DNA of 19,917 nt from JAEUMW01 sp039807745 (GTDB taxonomy: Bacteria; Pseudomonadota; Gammaproteobacteria; Burkholderiales; JAEUMW01): assembly GCA_039807745.1 (NCBI GenBank), contig JBDHRV010000060.1, forward strand, positions 1 to 19,917. Direction: 5' to 3'. Positions 1 to 6,210 of this stretch are shown piece after piece. How positions within the stretch are numbered: the first letter of the stretch is position 1; each line of letters starts with the position of its first letter. Position numbers and translations under genes: made by a program. Under the pieces are notes generated by a model that was given only the letters and a program-made list of their open reading frames with translations, was not told the DNA's origin and made no database searches.

Positions 1-622
1 AGTCCGACGGCGGCCTCCAGCCGTCGTACCAGACGCCGTAGGGCACGATGTAGGGCGGCAGGCCGTTGTCGAGAAACCACGAGTCCACCGCCCATGCCTC
101 GCCGGAGGCCGTATCGACGATCACCGCGGTGGCGTGCGGGACACCCCACAGGACGTGGCCGCGCTTGAGGATGGATCCCACCGTATGCCACGCGAGCAGG
201 CCGTCGGCAGCGAACATCCTGAGATACGTCGTGCTGTTGTTCGCCTCGTCCACGCAGTCCATCTGACCCGCGCGCGCCAAGCCCTTGAGATCGCCGCCAT
301 AGTCGCGCCAGGTGCCCGTCTGCACGCCGACCAGTGATTCCATCAGCGCGATTGCCGCCCCGATGCGCACGCGCTCCTCGTCGGCATTGGGCGACGCCGG
401 AGAGAACAGGCTGCGCACGCGCTGCCACCCCTGCTCCGACACGCCGACGGTGACCACCACCGAACAGCTATGCCCGTAGCAGACGGAGAACCGGGTCGGC
501 ACAGGGTCCGCGATCATGACCGGCCGACGATCGAAGAGCGCCTGCGCATGAGCCGGGAGAGCCGCGATCGCCGGCAGGGCGGCAGCGAGCGCGAGCAGCC
601 CCCGCGCGCCGGCCGGCCTCAC
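1..622 (-). CDS. Secreted protein of unknown function, partial at left edge
   Basis: I do not recognise this gene by name. The 207 visible codons begin with an Arg-containing start, a hydrophobic Ala/Leu stretch (about residues 8-24) and an AHA-type signal peptidase site near residue 26, so export to the periplasm is likely. The mature part has a Cys pair at 48 and 53 (CYGHSC), then DCVDEANNSTTYLR (Cys123), VPHATAVIVD (His163) and AWAVDSWF (Asp180). The order Cys, His, Asp with this spacing resembles transglutaminase-like or papain-like cysteine enzymes, which is an inference. The GTG at 622 overlaps the stop of the upstream nuclease gene (GTGA); an in-frame GTG at 634 is an alternative start. 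Neither has a convincing Shine-Dalgarno sequence. The C-terminus lies outside the window. It appears to be the last visible gene of an xseA-nuclease operon read leftward. Confidence 0.7.
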   Translation of the reverse strand, partial: MRPAGARGLLALAAALPAIAALPAHAQALFDRRPVMIADPVPTRFSVCYGHSCSVVVTVGVSEQGWQRVRSLFSPASPNADEERVRIGAAIALMESLVGVQTGTWRDYGGDLKGLARAGQMDCVDEANNSTTYLRMFAADGLLAWHTVGSILKRGHVLWGVPHATAVIVDTASGEAWAVDSWFLDNGLPPYIVPYGVWYDGWRPPSD

Positions 623-1161
623 CGGGCGCGCCACGACTCGTTTCGATGGTCGCGGCGGTACTGCCACGGCGGCTTCGGACCGGGCCGCGCCCACAGCCCG
701 CGTCGCGCCACCCGTGCCTCCTGCTCGGCACGGGCGAGCAGATCGTCGTCGGCGGTCCAGGGCTGGCCCGGGAACGCGTAGTGCCACGCAAGCCCCGCCT
801 GCACCTGCTGCAGATTGACGCTGAGGCCATCGTCGACAAAGACCCAGGCGAGCAGGCGACCGTACTTGTCCACGCCGTCATAGCTCACGGTGACTGCGCG
901 ACCCCGCGCCAGGCGCGCCAGATTGCGCCGCGAGACGCTCGCGTACGGCTGTGTGCGCTCCGGCGCGTCGATGCCGCGCAGGCGCACGCGGAAGCGTCTG
1001 CCCCAGTCGTCGCGGATCTCGAGACTGTCGCCGTCGTCCACCCACAGCACCCGGGCGGCGAGCATCTCCGGTTCCGCGCCGGCCCCCGCCATCCCTGCAA
1101 GGAAGATCAGCGCCGCGATCCGGGTGACCCAGGCACCCCGGGTGCTCCGCACCGCGGTCAT
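619..1161 (-). CDS. Secreted SNase-type (thermonuclease family) nuclease
   Basis: This 180-residue protein belongs to the staphylococcal nuclease family, which hydrolyses DNA and RNA phosphodiester bonds with Ca2+. A hydrophobic segment at residues 13-29 ending in AGAGAE looks like a signal peptide, so it probably acts in the periplasm or outside the cell. The fold's active-site pattern is visible: VDDGDS (residues 41-46) for the first Ca2+-binding Asp, RGIDAPE (62-68) giving the catalytic Arg, Asp and Glu, and DKYGR (98-102) giving the second catalytic Arg. A basic tail (YRRDHRNESWRAR) follows. The ATG at 1161 was chosen because it overlaps the xseA stop as ATGA and leaves a normal family length; in-frame codons further upstream lie inside xseA. 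The stop overlaps the GTG of the next gene, so the three genes are probably translationally coupled. The in vivo substrate is not evident. Confidence 0.88.
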   Translation of the reverse strand: MTAVRSTRGAWVTRIAALIFLAGMAGAGAEPEMLAARVLWVDDGDSLEIRDDWGRRFRVRLRGIDAPERTQPYASVSRRNLARLARGRAVTVSYDGVDKYGRLLAWVFVDDGLSVNLQQVQAGLAWHYAFPGQPWTADDDLLARAEQEARVARRGLWARPGPKPPWQYRRDHRNESWRAR

Positions 1162-2501
1162 GGTCCGCTCTGCTCCTCGACGCGCACTTGCGCGCCGCCC
1201 TGGGCGAAGGTCAGCGCGAGCCGCTCGTCCACCTGCACGTCCGCGGCCGCGCGCACGATGCTGCCGTCCTCGCGCCGGGTGATGCTGTAGCCGCGCGCGA
1301 GCACGGCGGCTGGGTTCAGGTGCGCCAGCTGGGCGGCAAGACGTCCCACCCCGTCGCCGCGCCGCTCGAGCCCGCGGTGAGCAGAGGTGGCGAGGCGATG
1401 ACGGAGGGTGTCGACGCGCGCGGCCAGGCCCGCGACGCCGGGCAAGACGGCGGCATGGCGGCGAGCGGCCAGCGCGACGCGGTGGGCGCTCGCCGCCCGG
1501 CTCGCGGCCTCGGCAGCCCGCAGCCGGCTCGCGAGATGAGCGAGGTGGGAGCGCCGGTGGCGCAGCAACTCGGCGGGCGACATCAGCCTGCGGCCGAGAT
1601 AGTCGACCTGCTGCATGCGCTGTTCGAGCCAACGCCACACGGACCGCGCAAGGCGCCGCCCGTGCTCGCCCAGGCGCTCCGCGAGCTCGCCACGGCTCGG
1701 ACTCACCAGCTCCGCGGCAGCGGTCGGTGTCGGCGCGCGCACGTCGGCCACGAAATCGGCGATGGTGAAGTCGGTCTCGTGACCGACCCCGCTCACGACC
1801 GGGATCGGCGAGGCGGCGATCGCGCGCGCGACGGCTTCATCGTTGAACGCCCACAGGTCTTCGATGCTGCCGCCGCCCCGGCACACGACCAGTACATCGC
1901 ACTCCGCCCGCTCCCCGGCGATGCGCAGTGCACCCGCGATGCGCGTCGCCGCGCCTTCGCCTTGTACCGGGGTCGGATAGACCCGGACCGCGATGCCCGG
2001 CATGCGCCGCGCGAGCGTCGAGAGAAAGTCCCGCAAGGCCGCGCCCTCGCGCGACGTGACGACACCGACCGCGCGCGCAAACCGCGGCAGCGGTCGCTTG
2101 CGCGCGGCATCGAACAGTCCTTCGCCCTGCAACTTGGTCTTCAGCCGCTCGAACGCCTCGAACAGGGCACCCAGCCCGCCGCGGCGCAGGGTCTCGACGT
2201 TGAGCTGGAACTGGCCGCGTGGCTCGTACAGCGTGACGAACGCCAGCACCTCCACGCGCTCGCCGTTGCGCGGCAGAAACCCGAGCAACGCGGCGCGCTG
2301 ACGAAACATCACACAGCCCACCTGCGCCTCGCGGTCCTTCAGCGTGAAGTAGCAGTGACCCGAGCCGTGGCGCACGAAACCGGAAACCTCCCCCGCGATC
2401 CACAGCAGCGGGAAGTTCTCCTCGAGCGCGCGGCGCGCCGCGCGATTGAGCTCGGACACCGAGAGGACGGCGTCAGGCGCCCGGGTGAAGAGCGTTTGCA
2501 T
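1158..2501 (-). CDS. xseA: Exodeoxyribonuclease VII large subunit
   Basis: XseA is the catalytic large subunit of exonuclease VII, which with several XseB subunits degrades single-stranded DNA from both ends into short oligonucleotides during repair. The 447-residue length is typical. An N-terminal OB-fold carries LSVSELNRAAR (about 14-23) and GHCYFTLKD (about 48-56). The conserved core includes VGVVTSREGAALRDFLSTL, CRGGGSIEDLWAFNDE, VSGVGHETDFTIADFVAD and RAPTPTAAAEL, all hallmarks of the family. A helical, Arg-rich, coiled-coil-like region occupies the second half, and a final GYSITRREDGSIVRAA segment matches the family C-terminus. xseB is not in the window. The mRNA just upstream of the ATG reads CCCTCCC and has no purine-rich ribosome binding site, which is unusual. 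Downstream, the nuclease gene overlaps by four bases. Confidence 0.97.
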   Translation of the reverse strand: MQTLFTRAPDAVLSVSELNRAARRALEENFPLLWIAGEVSGFVRHGSGHCYFTLKDREAQVGCVMFRQRAALLGFLPRNGERVEVLAFVTLYEPRGQFQLNVETLRRGGLGALFEAFERLKTKLQGEGLFDAARKRPLPRFARAVGVVTSREGAALRDFLSTLARRMPGIAVRVYPTPVQGEGAATRIAGALRIAGERAECDVLVVCRGGGSIEDLWAFNDEAVARAIAASPIPVVSGVGHETDFTIADFVADVRAPTPTAAAELVSPSRGELAERLGEHGRRLARSVWRWLEQRMQQVDYLGRRLMSPAELLRHRRSHLAHLASRLRAAEAASRAASAHRVALAARRHAAVLPGVAGLAARVDTLRHRLATSAHRGLERRGDGVGRLAAQLAHLNPAAVLARGYSITRREDGSIVRAAADVQVDERLALTFAQGGAQVRVEEQSGP

Positions 2502-2632
2502 GGGAGGGTCTACGCGAATTGATGATTCTCAAGATCGAGCGCCGGCGCGGCCTGGCGCGCGGCGACGGCCGCAGCGCCAGGCAGGACGCCCCTTCGCGCC
2601 ACGCGATGCCGCCGAAAGCCCACCGTATCAGG

Positions 2633-2683
2633 CTTGCACGCGCCCCCGCAGTGCAAGAACATCCACAACTCGGGGCCTTGCAC
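2633..2683. repeat. Three copies of CTTGCAC/GTGCAAG upstream of xseA
   Basis: CTTGCAC occurs at 2633-2639, its exact reverse complement GTGCAAG at 2651-2657 (11-base gap), and CTTGCAC again at 2677-2683. The first two could form a hairpin or a two-fold symmetric protein site. The third copy in so short a span suggests a repeated operator more than a single RNA stem, but chance in GC-rich DNA is not excluded. Confidence 0.45.
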
Positions 2684-2717
2684 GGGACGCCCGCCCGGGA
2701 AGCCCTAGAAATCGGGG

Positions 2718-2732
2718 CAGTTGACCCAACTG
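2718..2732. repeat. Perfect 6-bp palindrome CAGTTG-ACC-CAACTG
   Basis: The two arms are exact reverse complements separated by three bases. It sits between the xseA start and the AT-rich stretch, about 230 bases before exbB. The size and symmetry fit a dimeric regulator site. No regulator can be named from the sequence. Confidence 0.4.
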
Positions 2733-2823
2733 AATGATTACGCAAGTGAAAAATAAAGGCTAAATATTGAGCGCGGGGCGAAAAGATGATTTGCGGACCG
2801 GACTTAAGCATCCTCTTGACAAA

Positions 2824-2858
2824 CTATTCACAAATTTATCCACAGCAAATGTGGAAAA
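2824..2858. promoter_or_regulatory. Cluster of three DnaA-box-like 9-mers
   Basis: TTATCCACA at 2836-2844 is an exact match to the strong DnaA box. TGTGGAAAA at 2850-2858 is TTTTCCACA on the opposite strand and also fits the family consensus TTWTNCACA. CTATTCACA at 2824-2832 differs from that consensus at the first base and is spaced 12 bases from the perfect box. An AT-richer stretch lies about 60-90 bases to the left. Possible roles are a DnaA-controlled promoter for exbB or xseA, a DnaA-titrating site, or part of a replication origin. No replication gene is visible in the window, so a regulatory role seems at least as likely as an origin. Confidence 0.5.
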
Positions 2859-2892
2859 GGGCCCAATTCTTCGCCGCTTTGTTCACGGCCCG

Positions 2893-2908
2893 CCTCCGGT
2901 TGCGGAGG
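2893..2908 (+). repeat. Small hairpin in the exbB leader
   Basis: CCTCCG and CGGAGG form a perfect 6-bp stem around a GTTG loop, about 50 bases before the exbB start. No T-run follows, so it is not an intrinsic terminator. It may only stabilise the leader. Confidence 0.35.
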
Positions 2909-2960
2909 AGACCTTGCGCAGGATACATTTCCGCCTTTCGCAAAATCGGGAGCAGTCGCG

Positions 2961-3575
2961 GTGATCGACATCATCCAGGCAGCGGGTTGGCCGATCTGGC
3001 CGATCATCCTCTGCTCCATCATCGCGCTCGGGATTATAGGTGAGCGCGCCTGGTCCCTGCGGCAGAGCGTCGTGGCACCGAAGGACCTGCTGTCCAAGGT
3101 GGTCCAGGAATTCCAGCAGAATGGCGTGACACCGGACATGCTCACGCGGCTCGCCGGAGACTCGCCGCTCGGCCGCATCTTCGCCGCGGGGCTGCGCAAC
3201 GTGAAAAGTTCGCGCGAGGTGATGAAGGAGTCGATCGAGGAGTCGGGCCGCGGGGTCTCAAGCGAGCTCGACCGCTTCCTGACCACCCTCGGCACCATCT
3301 CGACCATGGCGCCCCTGCTCGGCCTGCTCGGCACCATCATCGGCATGATCGAGATCTTCGGCGCCCAGACCGGCGGCTCCGGCATCGCCAATCCGCAGCA
3401 ACTCGCGCACGGCATCTCGGTCGCGCTCTACAACGCCGCCTTCGGCATCATCGTCGCGGTGCCGGCGCTCATCTTCTATCGCTTTTATCGCGCCAAGGTG
3501 GACGCGCTCGTGGTCGAGATGGAACAGCAGGCGATCAAGCTCGTGGAAGTGGTCCACGGCGAGCGCCAGGTGTGA
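2961..3575 (+). CDS. exbB: ExbB/TolQ-family proton channel protein
   Basis: This 204-residue inner-membrane protein is the MotA/TolQ/ExbB-type channel subunit that, with ExbD, converts the proton-motive force into work on the outer membrane through TonB-like partners. Three membrane segments are visible at about residues 11-29, 108-134 and 153-175, with the family signature around TISTMAPLLGLLGTIIGMI and the conserved NPQQLAHGISVALYNAAFG stretch. The start is a GTG at 2961 preceded by a good GGGAG ribosome binding site (2948-2952). The short N-terminus and the absence of Tol-Pal genes next door favour ExbB over TolQ. exbD follows directly. A tonB gene is not in view, so the specific transport system served is unknown. 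Confidence 0.92.
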   Translation: MIDIIQAAGWPIWPIILCSIIALGIIGERAWSLRQSVVAPKDLLSKVVQEFQQNGVTPDMLTRLAGDSPLGRIFAAGLRNVKSSREVMKESIEESGRGVSSELDRFLTTLGTISTMAPLLGLLGTIIGMIEIFGAQTGGSGIANPQQLAHGISVALYNAAFGIIVAVPALIFYRFYRAKVDALVVEMEQQAIKLVEVVHGERQV

Positions 3576-3589
3576 GGTCGTCCACGCAC

Positions 3590-4015
3590 ATGAACTTCCG
3601 CCGCGGCAGCCGGCACGAGGAGCCGGAGGTAAACCTGATCCCGATGATCGACGTGCTGCTCGTCATCGTGATCTTCCTCTCCGTCACCACCACCTACTCG
3701 CGCTTCACCGAGTTGCAGATCAACCTGCCGAAGGCGGACGCGGAGAAGCCGCTCGACCGCCCCGAGCAGATCAGCGTCGGGGTGGATGCTGGCGGCCGCT
3801 ACGTCGTGAACAAGACTCCCGTCGCGTTCACCACCGTCGACGGGCTCGCTGTGGAACTGAAGAAAGCGGCCGGCGAGACCGCCGATCCGGTGATCATCAT
3901 CAACGCGGACGCCAACGCGACGCACCAGTCCGTGATCCAGGTGATGGAAGCGGCACGCGTCGCCGGCTTCGGCCGCATCACCTTCACCACCCAGGTCCGC
4001 ACGGTCGGCAAGTAA
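3590..4015 (+). CDS. exbD: ExbD/TolR-family biopolymer transport protein
   Basis: This 141-residue protein is the periplasmic partner of ExbB. It has a short cytoplasmic N-terminus (MNFRRGSRHEEPEVNLIP), one membrane helix at about residues 20-38 whose IDVLLVIVIF segment holds the conserved proton-carrying Asp, and a periplasmic ExbD domain ending in VTFTTQ-like GRITFTTQ. I chose the ATG at 3590 because MNFRRG is the usual family N-terminus. An in-frame GTG at 3572 overlapping the exbB stop would add six residues. The gene lies 14 bases after exbB and is surely co-transcribed with it. The downstream lpxK gene starts after a 61-base gap without a terminator. Confidence 0.93.
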   Translation: MNFRRGSRHEEPEVNLIPMIDVLLVIVIFLSVTTTYSRFTELQINLPKADAEKPLDRPEQISVGVDAGGRYVVNKTPVAFTTVDGLAVELKKAAGETADPVIIINADANATHQSVIQVMEAARVAGFGRITFTTQVRTVGK

Positions 4016-4076
4016 CAAGGCGGCCGATGCGGCGCGTGGCGGCGCCGGATCGGATGCGCGCCGCGGATTTGCGCCG

Positions 4077-5093
4077 ATGAACCTGCTCGAACGCACGTGG
4101 TATCGCACGACCCCGGCGTGGCCCGTGGTCGCCGCAGCGCTGCTGCCGCTGTCCGCCGCGTTCTGGCTGATCTCGGGTCTGCGCCGCCTCGGCTACCGGT
4201 ACGGATGGCTGCGGGCGAGCTCGCTGCGCGTGCCTGTCATCGTGGTCGGCAACCTTACCGTCGGCGGCACGGGCAAGACGCCGCTCGTGCTCTGGCTCGC
4301 GCAGGCGCTGCGCGCGCGCGGCTACAAGCCGGGCATTCTGAGCCGCGGCTATCGCGGCCATTCGGACACGCCGCGCGAGGTCGACGCGACCGCGACGGCG
4401 GCAGAGGTCGGCGACGAGCCGCTGCTGCTCGCCCGCGCCAGCGGCTGTCCGGTCTGGATCGGCGCCGATCGCGTCGCGGCGGGCACGCGACTGCTCGATT
4501 CCCACCCCGGCTGCAACGTCCTGATCGCCGACGACGGCCTCCAGCACTACCGCCTCGCGCGCCAGGTCGAGATTGCCGTGGTCGACAACGATCGCGGTCA
4601 CGGCAACGGCCTGCCTTTGCCCGCGGGACCCTTGCGCGAGCCGCTGTCGCGGCTGCAACGCGTGAGCGCAGTGGTGATCCACGCAGGCGTACTGGAGCAG
4701 GCGGATCGGACTCTGGCAGCGGGGCGCCCGGCGTTCGCAATGGCGCTCGCGGGCGCGCGCCTCGTGAATCTCGCCGACTCGGGTCAGGTGCGCGATCTCG
4801 CGAGCCTGCGCGGAACCCGCGTGCATGCGGTGGCCGGCATCGGCAATCCGCGGCGCTTCTTCGACCGGCTCGCCGGCGAGGGTCTCACGGTGATGCGCCA
4901 CGCGTTTCCCGATCATCATGCATATCGTGCCGAAGATCTCGACTTCGGCGACGACACGCCGGTCCTGATGACCGAGAAGGATGCGGTAAAATGCAGCGCC
5001 TTCGCACGTCCCCACTGGTGGGCGCTGGCGGCCGAGGCAGTCCTCGACCCCGGCCTCGACGAGCTCGCGATCGCACGTCTTCAGAGGAAGTGA
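4077..5093 (+). CDS. lpxK: Tetraacyldisaccharide 4'-kinase
   Basis: LpxK phosphorylates the 4' position of the tetraacyldisaccharide 1-phosphate precursor to give lipid IVA, the sixth step of lipid A synthesis, at the cytoplasmic face of the inner membrane. The 338-residue length is typical. A hydrophobic N-terminal helix (about 13-33) anchors it. The P-loop GNLTVGGTGKT lies at 58-68, ILSRGYRG at about 87-94, the family DDGLQH motif at 152-157 and a late MTEKDAVKC segment near the C-terminus. No Shine-Dalgarno sequence stands out before the ATG, but this start gives the normal N-terminus. The stop overlaps the ATG of the small downstream gene (TGATG), which supports translational coupling. 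Confidence 0.96.
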   Translation: MNLLERTWYRTTPAWPVVAAALLPLSAAFWLISGLRRLGYRYGWLRASSLRVPVIVVGNLTVGGTGKTPLVLWLAQALRARGYKPGILSRGYRGHSDTPREVDATATAAEVGDEPLLLARASGCPVWIGADRVAAGTRLLDSHPGCNVLIADDGLQHYRLARQVEIAVVDNDRGHGNGLPLPAGPLREPLSRLQRVSAVVIHAGVLEQADRTLAAGRPAFAMALAGARLVNLADSGQVRDLASLRGTRVHAVAGIGNPRRFFDRLAGEGLTVMRHAFPDHHAYRAEDLDFGDDTPVLMTEKDAVKCSAFARPHWWALAAEAVLDPGLDELAIARLQRK

Positions 5094-5290
5094 TGGACCC
5101 CAAGCTGCTCGACCTGCTGGTGTGCCCGATCTGCAAGGGCCCGCTGCTGCACGACAAATCCGCGCACGAGCTCGTCTCCGTGGAAAGCGGGCTCGCCTAT
5201 CCGATTCGCGACGGCATCCCGGTGATGCTCGAAGACGACGCGCGCCGTCTGACGCCCGAGGAAATCGAATCCTGGCGGAAGAAGCGGTAG
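5093..5290 (+). CDS. ycaR: Trm112/YcaR-like small protein
   Basis: This 65-residue protein matches the UPF0434/YcaR family, whose zinc-ribbon-like fold resembles Trm112. In bacteria it is regularly found between lpxK and kdsB, and its exact role is not settled. The start MDPKLLDLLVCPICKGPL and the LAYPIRDGIPVMLEDDAR core are characteristic. Only the first Cys pair (C11, C14) is present: the later position where relatives often have Cys reads ELVSVE here, so a complete four-ligand zinc site is absent. A strong AGAGGA ribosome binding site (5083-5088) precedes the ATG, which overlaps the lpxK stop by one base. kdsB starts 28 bases later. Confidence 0.92.
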   Translation: MDPKLLDLLVCPICKGPLLHDKSAHELVSVESGLAYPIRDGIPVMLEDDARRLTPEEIESWRKKR

Positions 5291-5318
5291 AAGTTTCCAA
5301 CGCCCTCCTCCCGCAAAA

Positions 5319-6080
5319 ATGGACTTCATCGCCGTCATCCCGGCGCGCTACGCCTCGACCCGTCTGCCGGGCAAGCCGCTCGAAGACTTGCATGGCAAGC
5401 CTATGGTGGTGCGGGTCGCGGAGCGGGCACGGCGAAGCGGCGCCACGGCGGTTGTAGTCGCAACGGACGACGAACGCATCGCACATGCGTGCGCGGCGCA
5501 CGGCGTCGACTGCACCCTGACCCGCGGCGACCACGCGACCGGCACCGATCGCATCGCGGAGGTCGTGACACGGGAGGGGTATGCCGACGACACGATCGTG
5601 GTGAACGTCCAGGGTGACGAACCGCGCATCGAGCCGGCACTGATCAGGGAGGTGGCGGGACAGCTTGCGCGGCATCCCGTGGCGGCAATGGCAACCGCCG
5701 CGCACCCCATCACCGACCGCGATACCTTCATGAATCCCAACGCCGTCAAGGTGGTGGTGGACGCATCCGGATGCGCGCTGTACTTCTCGCGCGCACCGAT
5801 TCCATTCCCGCGCGATGCCGAGCTGGCGCGGGCCACCGCGCTGCCCGCGGGAATGCTCGCGCTGCGCCATATCGGTCTCTACGCCTATCGCGCGGGTTTC
5901 CTCAAGGCCTATCCGCAGCTTGCCCCTTGCCCGCTCGAAGCCTTCGAGGTGCTGGAGCAGTTGCGCGCGCTGTGGCACGGTCACCGCATCGCGGTCGCCG
6001 TTGTGCATTACACGCCCGCCCCCGGCATCGATACTGCGGAGGATCTGGCCCTGGCTCGGTCGTCGCCTTTCGAGCCCTGA
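5319..6080 (+). CDS. kdsB: 3-deoxy-manno-octulosonate cytidylyltransferase (CMP-Kdo synthetase)
   Basis: KdsB couples Kdo to CMP using CTP, making the activated sugar that is added to lipid IVA. The 253-residue cytoplasmic enzyme shows the nucleotidyltransferase start IPARYASTRLPGKPL (residues 7-21), GDHATGTDRIAEV, NVQGDEP and NPNAVKVVVD, followed by ALYFSRAPIPFPRD and LRHIGLYAYRAGFL, all typical of KdsB. It sits 28 bases after the YcaR-like gene and shares the lipid A/Kdo pathway with lpxK, so it closes a functional operon that starts at exbB. No obvious Shine-Dalgarno sequence precedes the ATG. A short hairpin follows the stop. Confidence 0.96.
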   Translation: MDFIAVIPARYASTRLPGKPLEDLHGKPMVVRVAERARRSGATAVVVATDDERIAHACAAHGVDCTLTRGDHATGTDRIAEVVTREGYADDTIVVNVQGDEPRIEPALIREVAGQLARHPVAAMATAAHPITDRDTFMNPNAVKVVVDASGCALYFSRAPIPFPRDAELARATALPAGMLALRHIGLYAYRAGFLKAYPQLAPCPLEAFEVLEQLRALWHGHRIAVAVVHYTPAPGIDTAEDLALARSSPFEP

Positions 6081-6093
6081 TCACTGCGACACC

Positions 6094-6111
6094 CCGCCAC
6101 AAGCGTGGCGG
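6094..6111 (+). repeat. Hairpin between kdsB and adk
   Basis: CCGCCAC (6094-6100) and GTGGCGG (6105-6111) form a perfect 7-bp stem with an AAGC loop, starting 13 bases after the kdsB stop. No T-run follows, so it is at best a weak or factor-assisted terminator. It abuts the TATAAT box of a possible adk promoter and could also be an operator. Confidence 0.45.
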
Positions 6112-6124
6112 AAGCGCATATAAT
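6096..6124 (+). promoter_or_regulatory. Possible sigma-70 promoter for adk-pfp
   Basis: A perfect TATAAT lies at 6119-6124, about 87 bases before the adk ATG. The hexamer 17 bases upstream is GCCACA (6096-6101), which matches TTGACA at only three positions and lies in the hairpin described separately. The -10 box is convincing in this GC-rich gap, while the -35 box is weak, so activation by another factor is possible. Confidence 0.45.
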
Positions 6125-6210
6125 CTTTCGCGAATCGAAGGGGGAGGCCCGCCGGACGCCGGCGCAAGACGGGCCCACAATATCAGCGCATCACATCGGA
6201 GCCCGCCGCC

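Larger units (their letters stand above)
2502..2960. other. Divergent intergenic region between xseA and exbB
   Basis: This 459-base gap holds no credible gene; the short reading frames in it lack family features. The left half is GC-rich and contains three copies of a CTTGCAC/GTGCAAG heptamer (2633-2683). A CAGTTG-ACC-CAACTG palindrome lies at 2718-2732, followed by an AT-richer stretch from about 2733 to 2770. Three DnaA-box-like 9-mers lie at 2824-2858, and a TTGACA hexamer at 2816-2821 would be a good -35 box but has no clear -10 partner. A small hairpin (2893-2908) lies in the presumed leader of exbB. Transcription diverges here, so promoters for both xseA and exbB should be inside, but I cannot place either one confidently. 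Confidence 0.7.

Noticed and set aside
2473..2811. 112-codon minus-strand frame covering the gap upstream of xseA
   Set aside because: It overlaps the xseA start, crosses the AT-rich and repeat-bearing part of the gap, and has no recognisable features.
2816..2844. TTGACA at 2816-2821 as a -35 box for exbB
   Set aside because: At 16-18 base spacing there is no acceptable -10 hexamer; the bases there are the perfect DnaA box.
3984..6008. 674-codon minus-strand frame opposite lpxK and kdsB
   Set aside because: It lies opposite well-recognised lpxK, ycaR and kdsB and has the composition of an antisense shadow.
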